Source: UMGS1889 sp900556055 (GTDB taxonomy: Bacteria > Bacillota > Clostridia > Oscillospirales > Ruminococcaceae). From it: a stretch of 62,699 nucleotides of DNA. Position 1 is the stretch's first letter. Each line of letters starts with the position of its first letter. The notes below the pieces were generated by a model. That model had not been told where the DNA came from. It did no database searches and worked only from the letters and a program-made list of their open reading frames with translations. Both the position numbers and the translations under genes were made by a program. Below, one piece after another: positions 26,785 to 35,829 of the stretch. The stretch spans positions 1-62,699 of the forward strand of contig CABQEV010000012.1 in assembly GCA_902463265.1 (NCBI GenBank). The letters are read 5' to 3'.

Positions 26785-26985
26785 AGCAAAAGCAGAACAG
26801 GTGAAAGCTGTTTCCTTGTTATGCCCTATTGCAATAGAGACTGTATGAATGTATTTTTGGATGAGTTATCGGATACATTTTCGAGAGATAAGATCATATT
26901 GGTGTGTGACGGAGCTGCCCGGCATAAATCAGGTTCATTAAGAACACCTGAAAATATTGAGCTTATTTTTATGATAGATCTACCC
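26785..26985 (+). pseudogene. IS630-type DDE transposase remnant
   Basis: An interior piece of about 65 codons resembles IS630-family transposases: TGESCFLVMPYCN, MNVFLDELSDTF, IILVCDGAARHKS (with the second catalytic aspartate) and PENIELIF. A TAA stop lies in frame at 26782, the N-terminal half is missing, and similarity ends at about 26985, before the final acidic residue. It is a decayed insertion sequence. No terminal repeats or target duplication were recognised. Confidence 0.7.
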
Positions 26986-27025
26986 GCATTCTCTGAGATC
27001 TGCTCGGATAATGCGGGATTTTTTA
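26983..27025 (+). terminator. Terminator at the end of the IS remnant
   Basis: CCCGCATT (26983-26990) pairs AATGCGGG (27010-27017), extended inside by a TCTGAG/CTCGGA stem, then ATTTTTTATT. Confidence 0.8.
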
Positions 27026-27046
27026 TTCATCTGCTTCATATAACAG

Positions 27047-27075
27047 TTGATTTTTTATGCGAAATATGATATAAT
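27047..27075 (+). promoter_or_regulatory. Sigma-A promoter of the yqhY-nusB operon
   Basis: TTGATT (27047-27052), 17 nt, TATAAT (27070-27075) with TGA before it (extended -10). Confidence 0.85.
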
Positions 27076-27192
27076 AATCATAAATATTTCTTTTTGCTGA
27101 TTTATGCGGTATTATTTAATATTTACGAAATGAATAAGCCGAATTATTACAGTCTGAAATGCATTTTATTATATTGTAAGGAGGCAGGCATT

Positions 27193-27558
27193 ATGGACAG
27201 AAATGATTTATCGTCTTCCGAAAGCAGTCTGAAGGTATCTGCGGATGTTGTATCCGGAATTGCTGAAACAGCTGCCAAAGAGGTCAAGGGCGTTGCGGAT
27301 GTTTCAAGAAAGGGACGAAGTCTCAGGCATCTTATCGTTAAGGATAAAAACACATCCGATATTTCCGTGAAATTTAACGGCGGAGTTCTTGAGATATCTG
27401 TCAGCATTGATGTTTTATCAGGCACGAAGGTCAAGCCATGCGCCGAGGCTGTACAGAATAAGGTCAAGCAGGATGTGCAGGATATGACAGGAATTACAGT
27501 TTCAAAAGTCAATGTAACTGTTGCAGGCATTGTATTTCCCGACAAAAAGCAGTCATGA
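27193..27558 (+). CDS. yqhY: Asp23/Gls24 family envelope protein (YqhY-like)
   Basis: 121 aa. Seen: the alternating pattern of Asp23 proteins (ADVVSGIAETAAKEVKGVADV, then SVSIDVLSGTKV and VNVTVAGIVF). In B. subtilis YqhY lies beside acetyl-CoA carboxylase genes and nusB and is thought to influence lipid synthesis; here the nusB side is kept but accB/accC are absent. AAGGAGG is 9 nt before the ATG at 27193, which rules out an earlier in-frame ATG at 27094. Confidence 0.9.
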   Translation: MDRNDLSSSESSLKVSADVVSGIAETAAKEVKGVADVSRKGRSLRHLIVKDKNTSDISVKFNGGVLEISVSIDVLSGTKVKPCAEAVQNKVKQDVQDMTGITVSKVNVTVAGIVFPDKKQS

Positions 27559-27597
27559 TCTTAGCGGATCAAATAATAGATAAAGGAAAATAAAATT

Positions 27598-28008
27598 ATG
27601 AGTAGAAGTGAATCCAGAGAAGCGGCTTTTATGCTGCTGTTTGAGAATATGTTCAGAAACGAGGATCCCGATGATATTATCGACACAGCTGTTGTCGCTG
27701 ATCTGTTTGATATAAGCGATGATGCGGACAAACTTTTCAGATCGGTATGGGAAAAGCGTGATGAGCTTGCCGCTGTGATAGATAAATACAGCGAAAAAAG
27801 ACAGTTTTCCAGAATACCTAAGGTCTCTGCGGCAGTTCTTGAGATCGCGATCTATGAATCTCTTTATGATGACAAGGTGCCTGTAAATGTTGCGATAAGC
27901 GAAGCTGTTATTCTTGCGAAAAAATATGCGATGGAGCCTGATGTTAAGTTCGTCAACGGTCTGCTCAGCTCTTTTGCGGGCGATATTGCAAAAAAGGAAG
28001 ATAAATAA
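27598..28008 (+). CDS. nusB: Transcription antitermination factor NusB
   Basis: 136 aa all-helical RNA-binding protein that acts with NusE (S10) in rRNA antitermination. Seen: SRSESREAAFMLLFENMF opening and the conserved VPVNVAISEAVILAKKY block (about 99-115). Its TAA stop overlaps the next ATG by one base (TAATG), so the two are coupled. Confidence 0.95.
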   Translation: MSRSESREAAFMLLFENMFRNEDPDDIIDTAVVADLFDISDDADKLFRSVWEKRDELAAVIDKYSEKRQFSRIPKVSAAVLEIAIYESLYDDKVPVNVAISEAVILAKKYAMEPDVKFVNGLLSSFAGDIAKKEDK

Positions 28009-28955
28009 TGCGCTGTGTTCTCGGTATAGATACGAGCAATTATACGACATCTGCGGCACTGTTTTGTCCTGATGACGGGCGGATGATCCAGCAGAAAATG
28101 CTGCTTCCCGTTAAACCGGGCGAAAGAGGTCTGAGACAAAGCGATGCTGTGTTTCATCATACTGTTCAGCTGCCGCAGATAATGAGCAGGCTATTTGCCG
28201 AGGCGGGAGATGTATCTGTAGCAGCGATCGGAGTTTCGGAAAAGCCGAGGCTTGTTGATGGTTCGTATATGCCGTGTTTTCTCTGCGGAACGGGACTTGC
28301 AGAATCGCTGTCTGCAGTGACATCTGCCGCAGTACATAAAACATCTCATCAGATAGGTCATGTGCTTGCGGCACTTTTTTCGGCAGGTCAGCTGCATCTT
28401 GTAAATGAAAGATTCATTGCATTTCACGTAAGCGGCGGAACTACCGACTGCCTGCTTTGTGAACCTGATTCAGAGCATATCATTAAGATAACTGAGATCG
28501 CATCATCCTCCGACCTTAAAGCGGGTCAGGCTATTGACAGATGCGGAGTAATGCTTGGACTTAATTTTCCATGCGGTGCAGAGCTTGAAAAGCTGGCTGT
28601 GAACAGCAGCAGAAAATTTAAGATACGTCCTGTTGTCAGAGATGGATGCTGTTCGCTTTCGGGTGTTGAGAACAAGTGCGCTGCTATGATTGCAAATGGC
28701 GAAAACAGGGAAGATATCGCCCGTTTCTGCATAGAAAGTGTACTTGCGGCAGTCGGTTCAATGACGGAATATGCGATCGGCAAAATGGGTGAACTGCCTG
28801 TTGTTTATGCAGGCGGAGTCATGTCTGATAAAATTATCAGAGAAAAACTTGAAAGCAGATACGGCGCATATTTTGCGTCACCCGAATTTTCCTGCGACAA
28901 TGCTGCGGGAACGGCTGTTTATGCCGCATTATCGGAAGGATTGATAAAAATATGA
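28008..28955 (+). CDS. Kae1/TsaD-like paralogue
   Basis: 315 aa of the ASKHA-fold Kae1/TsaD/YgjD family. Seen: VLGIDTSNYTTSAALF, a divergent metal-binding HQIGH (about 114-118), HVSGGTTDCLL and YAGGVMSD. It differs from true TsaD (tRNA t6A synthesis) and looks like the Clostridia paralogue class, so its role is unknown; a second, genuine tsaD elsewhere is expected. It sits where folD sits in B. subtilis (nusB-folD-xseA) and overlaps xseA by ATGA. Confidence 0.82.
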   Translation: MRCVLGIDTSNYTTSAALFCPDDGRMIQQKMLLPVKPGERGLRQSDAVFHHTVQLPQIMSRLFAEAGDVSVAAIGVSEKPRLVDGSYMPCFLCGTGLAESLSAVTSAAVHKTSHQIGHVLAALFSAGQLHLVNERFIAFHVSGGTTDCLLCEPDSEHIIKITEIASSSDLKAGQAIDRCGVMLGLNFPCGAELEKLAVNSSRKFKIRPVVRDGCCSLSGVENKCAAMIANGENREDIARFCIESVLAAVGSMTEYAIGKMGELPVVYAGGVMSDKIIREKLESRYGAYFASPEFSCDNAAGTAVYAALSEGLIKI

Positions 28956-30160
28956 GCAGCATTCTGACGGTTTCACAGCTGAACAGATATATTTCATTCA
29001 AGCTGAAAGATGATATAAAGCTGAGAGGTATTCTTGTTAAGGGTGAGATCTCGGGATTTACAAATCACTATAAAACGGGACACTTTTATTTTACTCTCAA
29101 AGACGGCGAAAGCATGATAAAAGCAGTCATGTTCAACAACTTTGCATCGAGGCTGAAATTCATGCCGGAAAACGGAATGTCGGTCATTGTTTCGGGAAAT
29201 GTCCAGGTTTTTGAGAGAGACGGCGTTTATCAGATCTATGCGACAGATATGCAGCCTGACGGGCTAGGCGCACTTTATATGGCGTATGAGCAGCTCAAAG
29301 ACAAGCTGTCAAAAGAGGGACTGTTTGATGCGGATCACAAAAAGCAGCTCCCTCCGTTTCCAAGAAAGATAGGCATTGTGACTTCGCCCGGTGCAGCTGC
29401 TCTTCAGGATATGATAAACATAATTTCAAGGAGATATCCTATTGCGGAGATCACTGTCTTCCAGGCACTTGTTCAGGGTGAAAATGCGCCCGATTCGATA
29501 TGCAGGGCAATAAGCATGGCTGATCTCTGCGGGCTTGATCTTATCATAGTCGGACGCGGAGGAGGCTCTGCCGAGGACCTTTTCTGCTTCAATTCCGAAA
29601 AGATCGCCCGTGCTGTTTATATGTGCGAAACACCTGTTATCTCAGCAGTCGGACATGAAACTGACACTACAATAATTGACTTTGTTTCTGACCTCAGAGC
29701 GCCTACGCCGTCAGCTGCGGCTGAACTTGCCGTGCCTGATATCTCTGTTCTGAGATCGGCTGTAACAGGACTTGAAAAGAAGCTGTATTCTGTTTTTTCG
29801 GGATATCTCGATAAGCGTCAGGCGGAAATCGGACGATATGCCGATAAGATAGCATCTCTTTCGCCGTCTGCCGTGCTCGATAAAAATGAGGCAGTATTGT
29901 CCGAGAAAACAAAGCATCTTGAAAATGCCGCAAACGGATATATAAATTCACGCGAAAATAAGCTTGCAAATCTTGTGGTTCGGCTTGACCTGCTCAGCCC
30001 GCTTAAAATAATGTCAAAGGGTTATTCGCTTGTTTATAATTCATCGGATATGATCGTGCGGAATGCGGATGATCTCTGCAAAGGGGATCATGTACGCATA
30101 AGACTGGAACATGGCGGCGCAGATGCCGAAATAACCGAAATTTTTCCTGAAAGGATGTAA
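28952..30160 (+). CDS. xseA: Exodeoxyribonuclease VII large subunit
   Basis: 402 aa. N-terminal OB-fold (about 1-100) binds single-stranded DNA; the catalytic domain shows IGIVTSPGAAALQD, IIVGRGGGSAEDLFCFN and SAVGHETDTTIIDFVSDLRAPTPSAAAE; a coiled-coil region follows. The complex with XseB cuts single-stranded DNA from both ends. ATGA overlap with the preceding gene and 5 nt before xseB. Confidence 0.97.
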   Translation: MSSILTVSQLNRYISFKLKDDIKLRGILVKGEISGFTNHYKTGHFYFTLKDGESMIKAVMFNNFASRLKFMPENGMSVIVSGNVQVFERDGVYQIYATDMQPDGLGALYMAYEQLKDKLSKEGLFDADHKKQLPPFPRKIGIVTSPGAAALQDMINIISRRYPIAEITVFQALVQGENAPDSICRAISMADLCGLDLIIVGRGGGSAEDLFCFNSEKIARAVYMCETPVISAVGHETDTTIIDFVSDLRAPTPSAAAELAVPDISVLRSAVTGLEKKLYSVFSGYLDKRQAEIGRYADKIASLSPSAVLDKNEAVLSEKTKHLENAANGYINSRENKLANLVVRLDLLSPLKIMSKGYSLVYNSSDMIVRNADDLCKGDHVRIRLEHGGADAEITEIFPERM

Positions 30161-30165
30161 ACGGA

Positions 30166-30381
30166 ATGTCATTTGAAAAATCTGTAAAGCGTCTTGATGA
30201 GATAGTTTCGCTGCTTGAAAGCGGTGAGCTTCCGCTTGAAAAGGCAGTTGAGCTTTATACTGAGGGCGTTGCGGCAGCTGCTGAGTGCAAAAAGGAACTG
30301 AATGAAGCAAGGGTCAAGCTCAGTATCATAAATCCCGAAACAGGCGAGATCTCAGAGATCCCGACAGAAAGGGACACTTGA
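30166..30381 (+). CDS. xseB: Exodeoxyribonuclease VII small subunit
   Basis: 71 aa, helical, with the family pattern FEKSVKRLDEIVSLLESGELPLEKAVELYTEG. Several copies coat the XseA coiled coil. AAAGGA ribosome site lies in the end of xseA. Confidence 0.95.
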   Translation: MSFEKSVKRLDEIVSLLESGELPLEKAVELYTEGVAAAAECKKELNEARVKLSIINPETGEISEIPTERDT

Positions 30382-30383
30382 AA

Positions 30384-31289
30384 ATGAACAATGAAAACAC
30401 CTGTCGATTTCGTGAATATTCCGAAAAAATCGAAAACAAAATAGACGGTATCATAAAAGAACTTCATGAAAAATGCACGGATGATACAGTATCAAAGCTG
30501 TCCGCTGATGCGGTGGAATGGTCGCTTGCATCAGGCGGAAAAAGGATACGTCCTGTTCTTGCACTCGAATTCTGCCGTGTATGCGGCGGAGATCCCGACA
30601 AGGCGTTGCCTGCAGCTGCGGCACTTGAAATGATACACACATATTCTCTGATACATGATGATCTGCCTTGTATGGACAATGATGATTACCGCAGAGGAAG
30701 ACTTTCCTGCCATAAAAAATTCGGAGAAGCATTCGGTCTCCTTGCGGGTGACGCACTGCTCGATCATGCTGCTGAGATAGTAACCGAATGTGACGAATTG
30801 TCTGACAGGCAGAAAGTTAAGATCATTTCTCTGCTCGCAAGATCAGGCGGCATAGGCGGAATGATCGGCGGTCAGGTACTTGATCTTTATTTTGAAAAGG
30901 AGCATAAACCGGATTCCGATGAACTGCTGAGGATGTATTCCATGAAAACAGGAGCACTGCTGAAATGTGCCTGCCTTATCGGATGCATATGTGCCGAAGC
31001 GGACGAAAAGGCTATGGCAGCAGCTGAGGTCTATGCGGAAAATATCGGACTGACTTTCCAGATAATTGATGATATACTTGATATGACTGAGACAACAGAG
31101 GCACTCGGCAAACCAGCGGGAAGCGATGAAAAGCAGCATAAAACAACATATGCATCACTTAACGGTATTGAAGGATCGCAGAAAAAAGCGGCTGAATGTA
31201 CACAAAAGGCGATGACCGCACTTGAAGTATTTGAAGACAGAAAATTCCTTGAGGATTTTACTGATCATCTTCTTAAAAGAAAGAATTGA
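30384..31289 (+). CDS. ispA: Farnesyl/geranylgeranyl diphosphate synthase
   Basis: 301-aa all-helical trans-prenyltransferase that condenses IPP with allylic diphosphates. Seen: GGKRIRPVL, the first aspartate-rich motif DDLPCMD at residues 92-98 and the second DDILD. A TTG at 30378 overlaps the xseB stop, but AAAGGG is 10 nt before the ATG at 30384, which is preferred. Placed just upstream of dxs, so isoprenoid precursor supply and chain elongation share an operon. Confidence 0.95.
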   Translation: MNNENTCRFREYSEKIENKIDGIIKELHEKCTDDTVSKLSADAVEWSLASGGKRIRPVLALEFCRVCGGDPDKALPAAAALEMIHTYSLIHDDLPCMDNDDYRRGRLSCHKKFGEAFGLLAGDALLDHAAEIVTECDELSDRQKVKIISLLARSGGIGGMIGGQVLDLYFEKEHKPDSDELLRMYSMKTGALLKCACLIGCICAEADEKAMAAAEVYAENIGLTFQIIDDILDMTETTEALGKPAGSDEKQHKTTYASLNGIEGSQKKAAECTQKAMTALEVFEDRKFLEDFTDHLLKRKN

Positions 31290-31300
31290 GGTAGTTTTCT

Positions 31301-31768
31301 ATGACTTTTGAATATAATTATGTGCTTTCCTGCGGTGTGATAAGCTGGGCTGCCGCTCAGATCATAAAAACGATCCTGTATGCGGTCACAAAGAAGGAAT
31401 TCCGTGCGGAGCGTCTTGTCGGCTCGGGAGGAATGCCGAGTTCACATTCTTCTCTTGTGTGCTCGGCGCTTGTCGCTTCGGGAATACATGACGGAGTAGG
31501 TTCAACTGAATTCGCACTTGCTTTTATTCTTGCTGCTGTTGTAATGTATGATGCTATGGGCGTGCGCAGGGCTGCGGGACTTCATGCACATGAGATAAAC
31601 AGAATGAACAAGCTCTTTGATTTCAAATTCAAGGATCTTATTGACACTGAAAGCGAAGAAAGCAGTCAGAAGCGCAAGGATCTAAAAGAATTTCTCGGAC
31701 ATAATCCGCTTGAGGTGCTTGCGGGAGCCGTTCTCGGAGTAATAATCGCACTTGTTATGCCAAGATAA
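31301..31768 (+). CDS. Divergent PAP2 (DUF212) membrane protein, YuiD-like
   Basis: 155 aa with about four helices. Seen: GGMPSSHSSLVCSALVASG, which keeps the serine-histidine part of the PAP2 phosphatase signature, and YDAMGVRRAAGLHA. It may act on a lipid phosphate such as undecaprenyl or polyprenyl diphosphate, fitting its place between ispA and dxs, but activity is inferred. Confidence 0.88.
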   Translation: MTFEYNYVLSCGVISWAAAQIIKTILYAVTKKEFRAERLVGSGGMPSSHSSLVCSALVASGIHDGVGSTEFALAFILAAVVMYDAMGVRRAAGLHAHEINRMNKLFDFKFKDLIDTESEESSQKRKDLKEFLGHNPLEVLAGAVLGVIIALVMPR

Positions 31769-31780
31769 TTTACTTAGGTA

Positions 31781-31819
31781 AGGAGGACATATTCTTTTCG
31801 GGATATGATCGCAGACATG
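31781..31819 (+). promoter_or_regulatory. Hairpin between ribosome site and start of dxs
   Basis: AGGAGG (31781-31786), one A, then an 8-bp stem with two G-U pairs and a TTTC loop (31788-31795 with 31800-31807), 9 nt, ATG at 31817. The ATG at 31805 is inside the 3' arm. Folding shortens the spacing to 31817 to about 10 nt. Confidence 0.45.
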
Positions 31820-33673
31820 AATGAGAAAAAAATACGGCTTGCAGATCTCCATGATCTGCCGAAAGATATAAAAGATCTTTCATATGAAGAATGCGATGAG
31901 CTTTGCAGGGATATACGCAGAACTATTGTCAGGACTGTCATGAAAAACGGCGGACATCTCTCATCAAATCTCGGCACTGTTGAGCTTATTGTGGCGATGC
32001 ACAGAGTATTTGATTCGCCTGAAGATAAATTTGTTTTCGATGTCGGACATCAGGCATACACGCACAAGCTTCTGACAGGACGACTCAGTGATTTTCCGAA
32101 GCTCAGAAAAGAAAACGGTCTTTCGGGATTTACAAGACCGTCCGAATCGGAGCATGATGCATTTATCAGCGGACACAGCAGCACATCGGTATCGGCGGCA
32201 CTCGGAATGGCAGAAGCAATGAAGCTTTCGGGAGATAATGTACATCACGCTATCGCTGTTATAGGTGATGGTGCGCTTACAGGCGGAATGGCATATGAAG
32301 GACTTAACAATGCAGGAAAAAGTGATGCGAAGATCATTGTTATCCTCAATCACAATGATATGTCAATTTCCAAAAATGTCGGTGCGCTTGCGAAATATCT
32401 TACAAAAATAAGAGGAAATTCAAAATATCTGAATGCAAAAAAAGCCGTAAAAAACACACTTTCCAAAATACCTGTCGGAGGCGAAACACTTACAAATGCT
32501 GTCAGCGAATCCAAGGCAGTTTTAAAGGGGATCCTCTATCATTCAACAATGTTTGAGGATCTCGGATTTGTGTATCTTGGACCTGTTGACGGACATAATG
32601 TCAAGGAGCTTCAGGAGGCTCTGGAAAGTGCAAAGCGCATTGACAAGCCTGTTTTTATTCATGTCAATACCGTAAAAGGAAAGGGATTCCGTCCTGCGGA
32701 GGATAACCCCGGGGCATTTCACGGAGTTCCCGCAAAAGCTTATGTAAACAACGATTCTGATTTCATAAGTGAAGACAGCTTCTCGGCTGAATTCGGAAGA
32801 AAGCTGAATGAAATGGCGGACCGTGATGAGCGGATATGCGCAATAACTGCTGCAATGAAATACGGTACGGGACTTCAGTATTTTGCTGCATCTCACAAAG
32901 ACAGATTTTTTGATGTCGGAATTGCCGAGCAGCACGCCGTAACATTTGCCTGCGGACTTGCAAAGTGCGGAAAGATCCCTGTGTTTGCTGTATATTCAAG
33001 CTTTATCCAGCGATCTTTCGATCAGCTTATCCATGACTGTTCAATTGAGCCTGTTCATGTCGTTTTCGGCATTGACAGAGCAGGTATAGTCGGTGAGGAC
33101 GGAGAAACGCATCAGGGAATATTCGATGTTCCGATGCTAACGTGCATTCCGCATATGACGGTATATTCGCCGTCCTGTTATGATGAACTGAAAATTTGTC
33201 TTGATGAGGCTGTCTATAAATGCAGCGGACCTGTTGCCGTGCGTTATCCGAGGGGAGCAGACCATTCGGAATTTCCAAAGGATAACGTCAGCTGCACATT
33301 TAAACATGTAAGCAGAGGTTCAGATATTCTGGCAGTAACATACGGAAGAATATGGAATGAGCTTTTTGCGGCATCCGAAAAATCAGCGGATTTTGATATG
33401 CTGAAGCTTACAAAAATATTCCCGATCAGCAAAGAAGTATTTGAGATATGCCGCAGATACAGGCACGTTTATTTCTTTGAAGAGGGTATAAAAAGCGGCG
33501 GGATAGGCGAGCATCTTGCGGCAGGGCTTTCCGAAAGCGGCATACCTGTTACTGTGAATGCGGCAGATGATTTTATAAAGCAGGCACCTGCTGCATCGGC
33601 GCTTTCAAAGCTCGGACTTGATGAAAGCGGAATTCTGCATATATTGAAAAAAGCTGAAAAACAGGAGAATTAA
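31817..33673 (+). CDS. dxs: 1-deoxy-D-xylulose-5-phosphate synthase
   Basis: 618 aa. TPP enzyme making DXP from pyruvate and glyceraldehyde-3-phosphate, first step of the MEP isoprenoid route. Seen: GHLSSNLGTVELIVAMH, the TPP motif GDGALTGGMAYEGLNNAG, FDVGIAEQHAVTFACG with the catalytic glutamate, and DRAGIVGEDGETHQG. The ATG at 31805 would add four residues; its distance to AGGAGG is 18 nt, while 31817 fits if the hairpin upstream folds. Confidence 0.95.
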   Translation: MNEKKIRLADLHDLPKDIKDLSYEECDELCRDIRRTIVRTVMKNGGHLSSNLGTVELIVAMHRVFDSPEDKFVFDVGHQAYTHKLLTGRLSDFPKLRKENGLSGFTRPSESEHDAFISGHSSTSVSAALGMAEAMKLSGDNVHHAIAVIGDGALTGGMAYEGLNNAGKSDAKIIVILNHNDMSISKNVGALAKYLTKIRGNSKYLNAKKAVKNTLSKIPVGGETLTNAVSESKAVLKGILYHSTMFEDLGFVYLGPVDGHNVKELQEALESAKRIDKPVFIHVNTVKGKGFRPAEDNPGAFHGVPAKAYVNNDSDFISEDSFSAEFGRKLNEMADRDERICAITAAMKYGTGLQYFAASHKDRFFDVGIAEQHAVTFACGLAKCGKIPVFAVYSSFIQRSFDQLIHDCSIEPVHVVFGIDRAGIVGEDGETHQGIFDVPMLTCIPHMTVYSPSCYDELKICLDEAVYKCSGPVAVRYPRGADHSEFPKDNVSCTFKHVSRGSDILAVTYGRIWNELFAASEKSADFDMLKLTKIFPISKEVFEICRRYRHVYFFEEGIKSGGIGEHLAAGLSESGIPVTVNAADDFIKQAPAASALSKLGLDESGILHILKKAEKQEN

Positions 33674-33675
33674 CA

Positions 33676-34476
33676 TTGCGACTTGATATGTACTTAACCG
33701 AAAATGGACTTGCCAGAAGCCGTGAACGCGCCAAGGAGCTTATAAAAAACGGTTTCGTTCTGGTCGATGGAAAGGCAGCCAAAAAAGCTTCTGATGATGT
33801 ATCAGATGTAAATAATGTTGAGGTCACAGGCGGTCAGCTCATCTATGTAGGACGCGGCGGACTGAAGCTTGAAGCTGCTGTAAAGCAATTCGGCATTGAT
33901 CTTTCGGGCATGGAATGCGTTGACATAGGCGCATCAACGGGCGGATTTACTGACTGTATGCTTAAAAACGGCGCAGTGAAGGTGTATGCTGTTGATGTCG
34001 GACACGATCAGCTTGATGTATCGCTTGCTGCGGACCGCCGTGTTGTCAACATGGAAAAAACCAACATCAGAAATACCGATAAGGCTGATTTCGGAGATAA
34101 TATCGGGTTTGTTTCAACTGATGTATCATTCGTTTCGGTAGCGCATATTATTCCGAAAATTGCGGAAATACTTGTTGACAACGGTTCTGCGGCTGTTCTT
34201 ATAAAACCTCAGTTTGAAGCGGGAAAATCTAATATCGGCAAAAACGGGATCGTAAAGGACAGAAAAGTACATTGTGCTGTTCTCAAAGAAATATCAGCTG
34301 TTTTTTGCGAAAATGGATTTGAGATCATAGGGATAATCCCGTCACCGATAAAAGGCGGCGATGGAAATATTGAGTATATGGCGTATGTAAAACATAGCGG
34401 TCTGCCTGTTATGCCAGCATCGGAAACGATAAAAAAAATAGTGGAAAATGCATTTGGTTCCGCTAAGGAGATTTAA
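33676..34476 (+). CDS. tlyA: TlyA/YqxC family rRNA methyltransferase
   Basis: 266 aa. N-terminal S4 RNA-binding domain (about 1-65) and FtsJ-like methyltransferase domain with DIGASTGGFTDCML (SAM motif I, about 86-100). TlyA methylates ribose of 16S/23S rRNA cytidines in some bacteria; many family members are still labelled hemolysin. Start is TTG at 33676 with AGGAG 8 nt before it; starts 2 nt after dxs. Confidence 0.93.
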   Translation: MRLDMYLTENGLARSRERAKELIKNGFVLVDGKAAKKASDDVSDVNNVEVTGGQLIYVGRGGLKLEAAVKQFGIDLSGMECVDIGASTGGFTDCMLKNGAVKVYAVDVGHDQLDVSLAADRRVVNMEKTNIRNTDKADFGDNIGFVSTDVSFVSVAHIIPKIAEILVDNGSAAVLIKPQFEAGKSNIGKNGIVKDRKVHCAVLKEISAVFCENGFEIIGIIPSPIKGGDGNIEYMAYVKHSGLPVMPASETIKKIVENAFGSAKEI

Positions 34477-34479
34477 AGT

Positions 34480-35325
34480 ATGAAGATAGCGCTCTATCCG
34501 AATTTTGAAAAAAACAATGCTCTTCAAACAACGCTTGATGTATGTGATGTACTGCATGATACGGGTGCGGAAATATATGCGAGAGAAAGCAACAAAGAAT
34601 ATTTTGCGGATAAAAATTATGTGAATATCGGGAAAATGGCTGATATTGCAAGGTTGTGTGATATCATAGTTGCGATCGGCGGAGATGGAACCATACTTAA
34701 ATCTTCAAGGTATGCAGCACCTGCCGGAAAGCCTTTGCTCGGAATAAACACCGGACGGCTCGGTTTTATGGCATCTCTTGAAAGAGATGAGCTTGACGGA
34801 CTTCATCGGCTTTCTGACGGTGATTATACAATAGAAAACAGAATGATGATAGATGCCGAGTATATCTGCGGAGAAGAAAAGCAGGTATTTTCTGCGCTTA
34901 ATGATGTAACAGCCGTAAGAATGTTTTCGAGGATAGCTGATTTTACAGTATCTGTCGACGGAAAGACAGTCAGCAGCATGCGCTCTGACGGAGTCGTTTT
35001 TTCGACCCCTACCGGTTCAACTGCTTATGCGTTATCGGCAGGAGGACCGATAGTTGAGCCTGCCATTTCATGCATTGAATTTGCACCGGTATGTCCCCAT
35101 TCACTCTGGTCAAGGCCTATGCTTATTTCGGCAGATCACGAGATAACCGTTTCGCATAATTCCGATGATGTTTATTTCTCAGTAGACGGAGCGGCGGAGA
35201 TAAAATTCGAGCGCGGAGGAAGGCTTGTTATCACACGTTCGCAGCAGATCCTGAAGCTTATAAATATTGACGGGGATTCTTTTTTTGATGCGGTAAATTA
35301 CAAGCTTATGCGTTCGCTCAAATAG
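34480..35325 (+). CDS. nadK: NAD kinase
   Basis: 281 aa. Makes NADP+ from NAD+. Seen: AIGGDGTILKSSRYA (about 62-76), NTGRLGFMA, NDVTAVRM and TPTGSTAYALSAGGP, all family motifs. Three nt after tlyA. Confidence 0.97.
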   Translation: MKIALYPNFEKNNALQTTLDVCDVLHDTGAEIYARESNKEYFADKNYVNIGKMADIARLCDIIVAIGGDGTILKSSRYAAPAGKPLLGINTGRLGFMASLERDELDGLHRLSDGDYTIENRMMIDAEYICGEEKQVFSALNDVTAVRMFSRIADFTVSVDGKTVSSMRSDGVVFSTPTGSTAYALSAGGPIVEPAISCIEFAPVCPHSLWSRPMLISADHEITVSHNSDDVYFSVDGAAEIKFERGGRLVITRSQQILKLINIDGDSFFDAVNYKLMRSLK

Positions 35326-35344
35326 AGTCGTGGAGGAAAATAAA

Positions 35345-35806
35345 ATGAAAAAGCAGCGTCAGAAAAAAATACTTGAGCTTATCGAAAAATATGAGATAGA
35401 CACACAGGAAACTCTCAAGGATTATCTTGAAAAGGAAAATATAACAGTAACTCAGGCCACGCTCTCTCGTGATATAAACGAACTCAGCCTAATAAAAACA
35501 ACCACCGAAAACGGCATATGCAAATATACAATGCCCGTAAAAAATCATTATGATTTCCCGCTTATTTTCAGCAATTCCGTAATCGGGATAGATTATGCGA
35601 TGAACACAGTTGTTGTAAAATGCCACACGGGAATGGCTCAGGCTGCATGCGCTACTCTTGACAAAATGGAGTATCCCAAAATAGTCGGAACTATTGCAGG
35701 AGATGATACGATATTTATTCTCATGCGGACGGAATCCGACGCTGCCGATTTTTCAGAGGAACTAAAGGACACGCTTATAAAGACGATCGCAAAGTCAATG
35801 CTTTAA
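35345..35806 (+). CDS. argR: Arginine repressor family regulator (ArgR/AhrC)
   Basis: 153 aa. N-terminal winged helix with ETLKDYLEKENITVTQATLSRDI, C-terminal oligomerisation/arginine-binding domain with GTIAGDDTIFILMR. GGAGG at 35332-35336 lies 8 nt before the ATG at 35345; an in-frame GTG at 35330 would overlap that site. No arginine genes are in the window; the place before recN is conserved. Confidence 0.94.
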   Translation: MKKQRQKKILELIEKYEIDTQETLKDYLEKENITVTQATLSRDINELSLIKTTTENGICKYTMPVKNHYDFPLIFSNSVIGIDYAMNTVVVKCHTGMAQAACATLDKMEYPKIVGTIAGDDTIFILMRTESDAADFSEELKDTLIKTIAKSML

Positions 35807-35829
35807 GTTTTAAAGGATGGTCAGATCAA

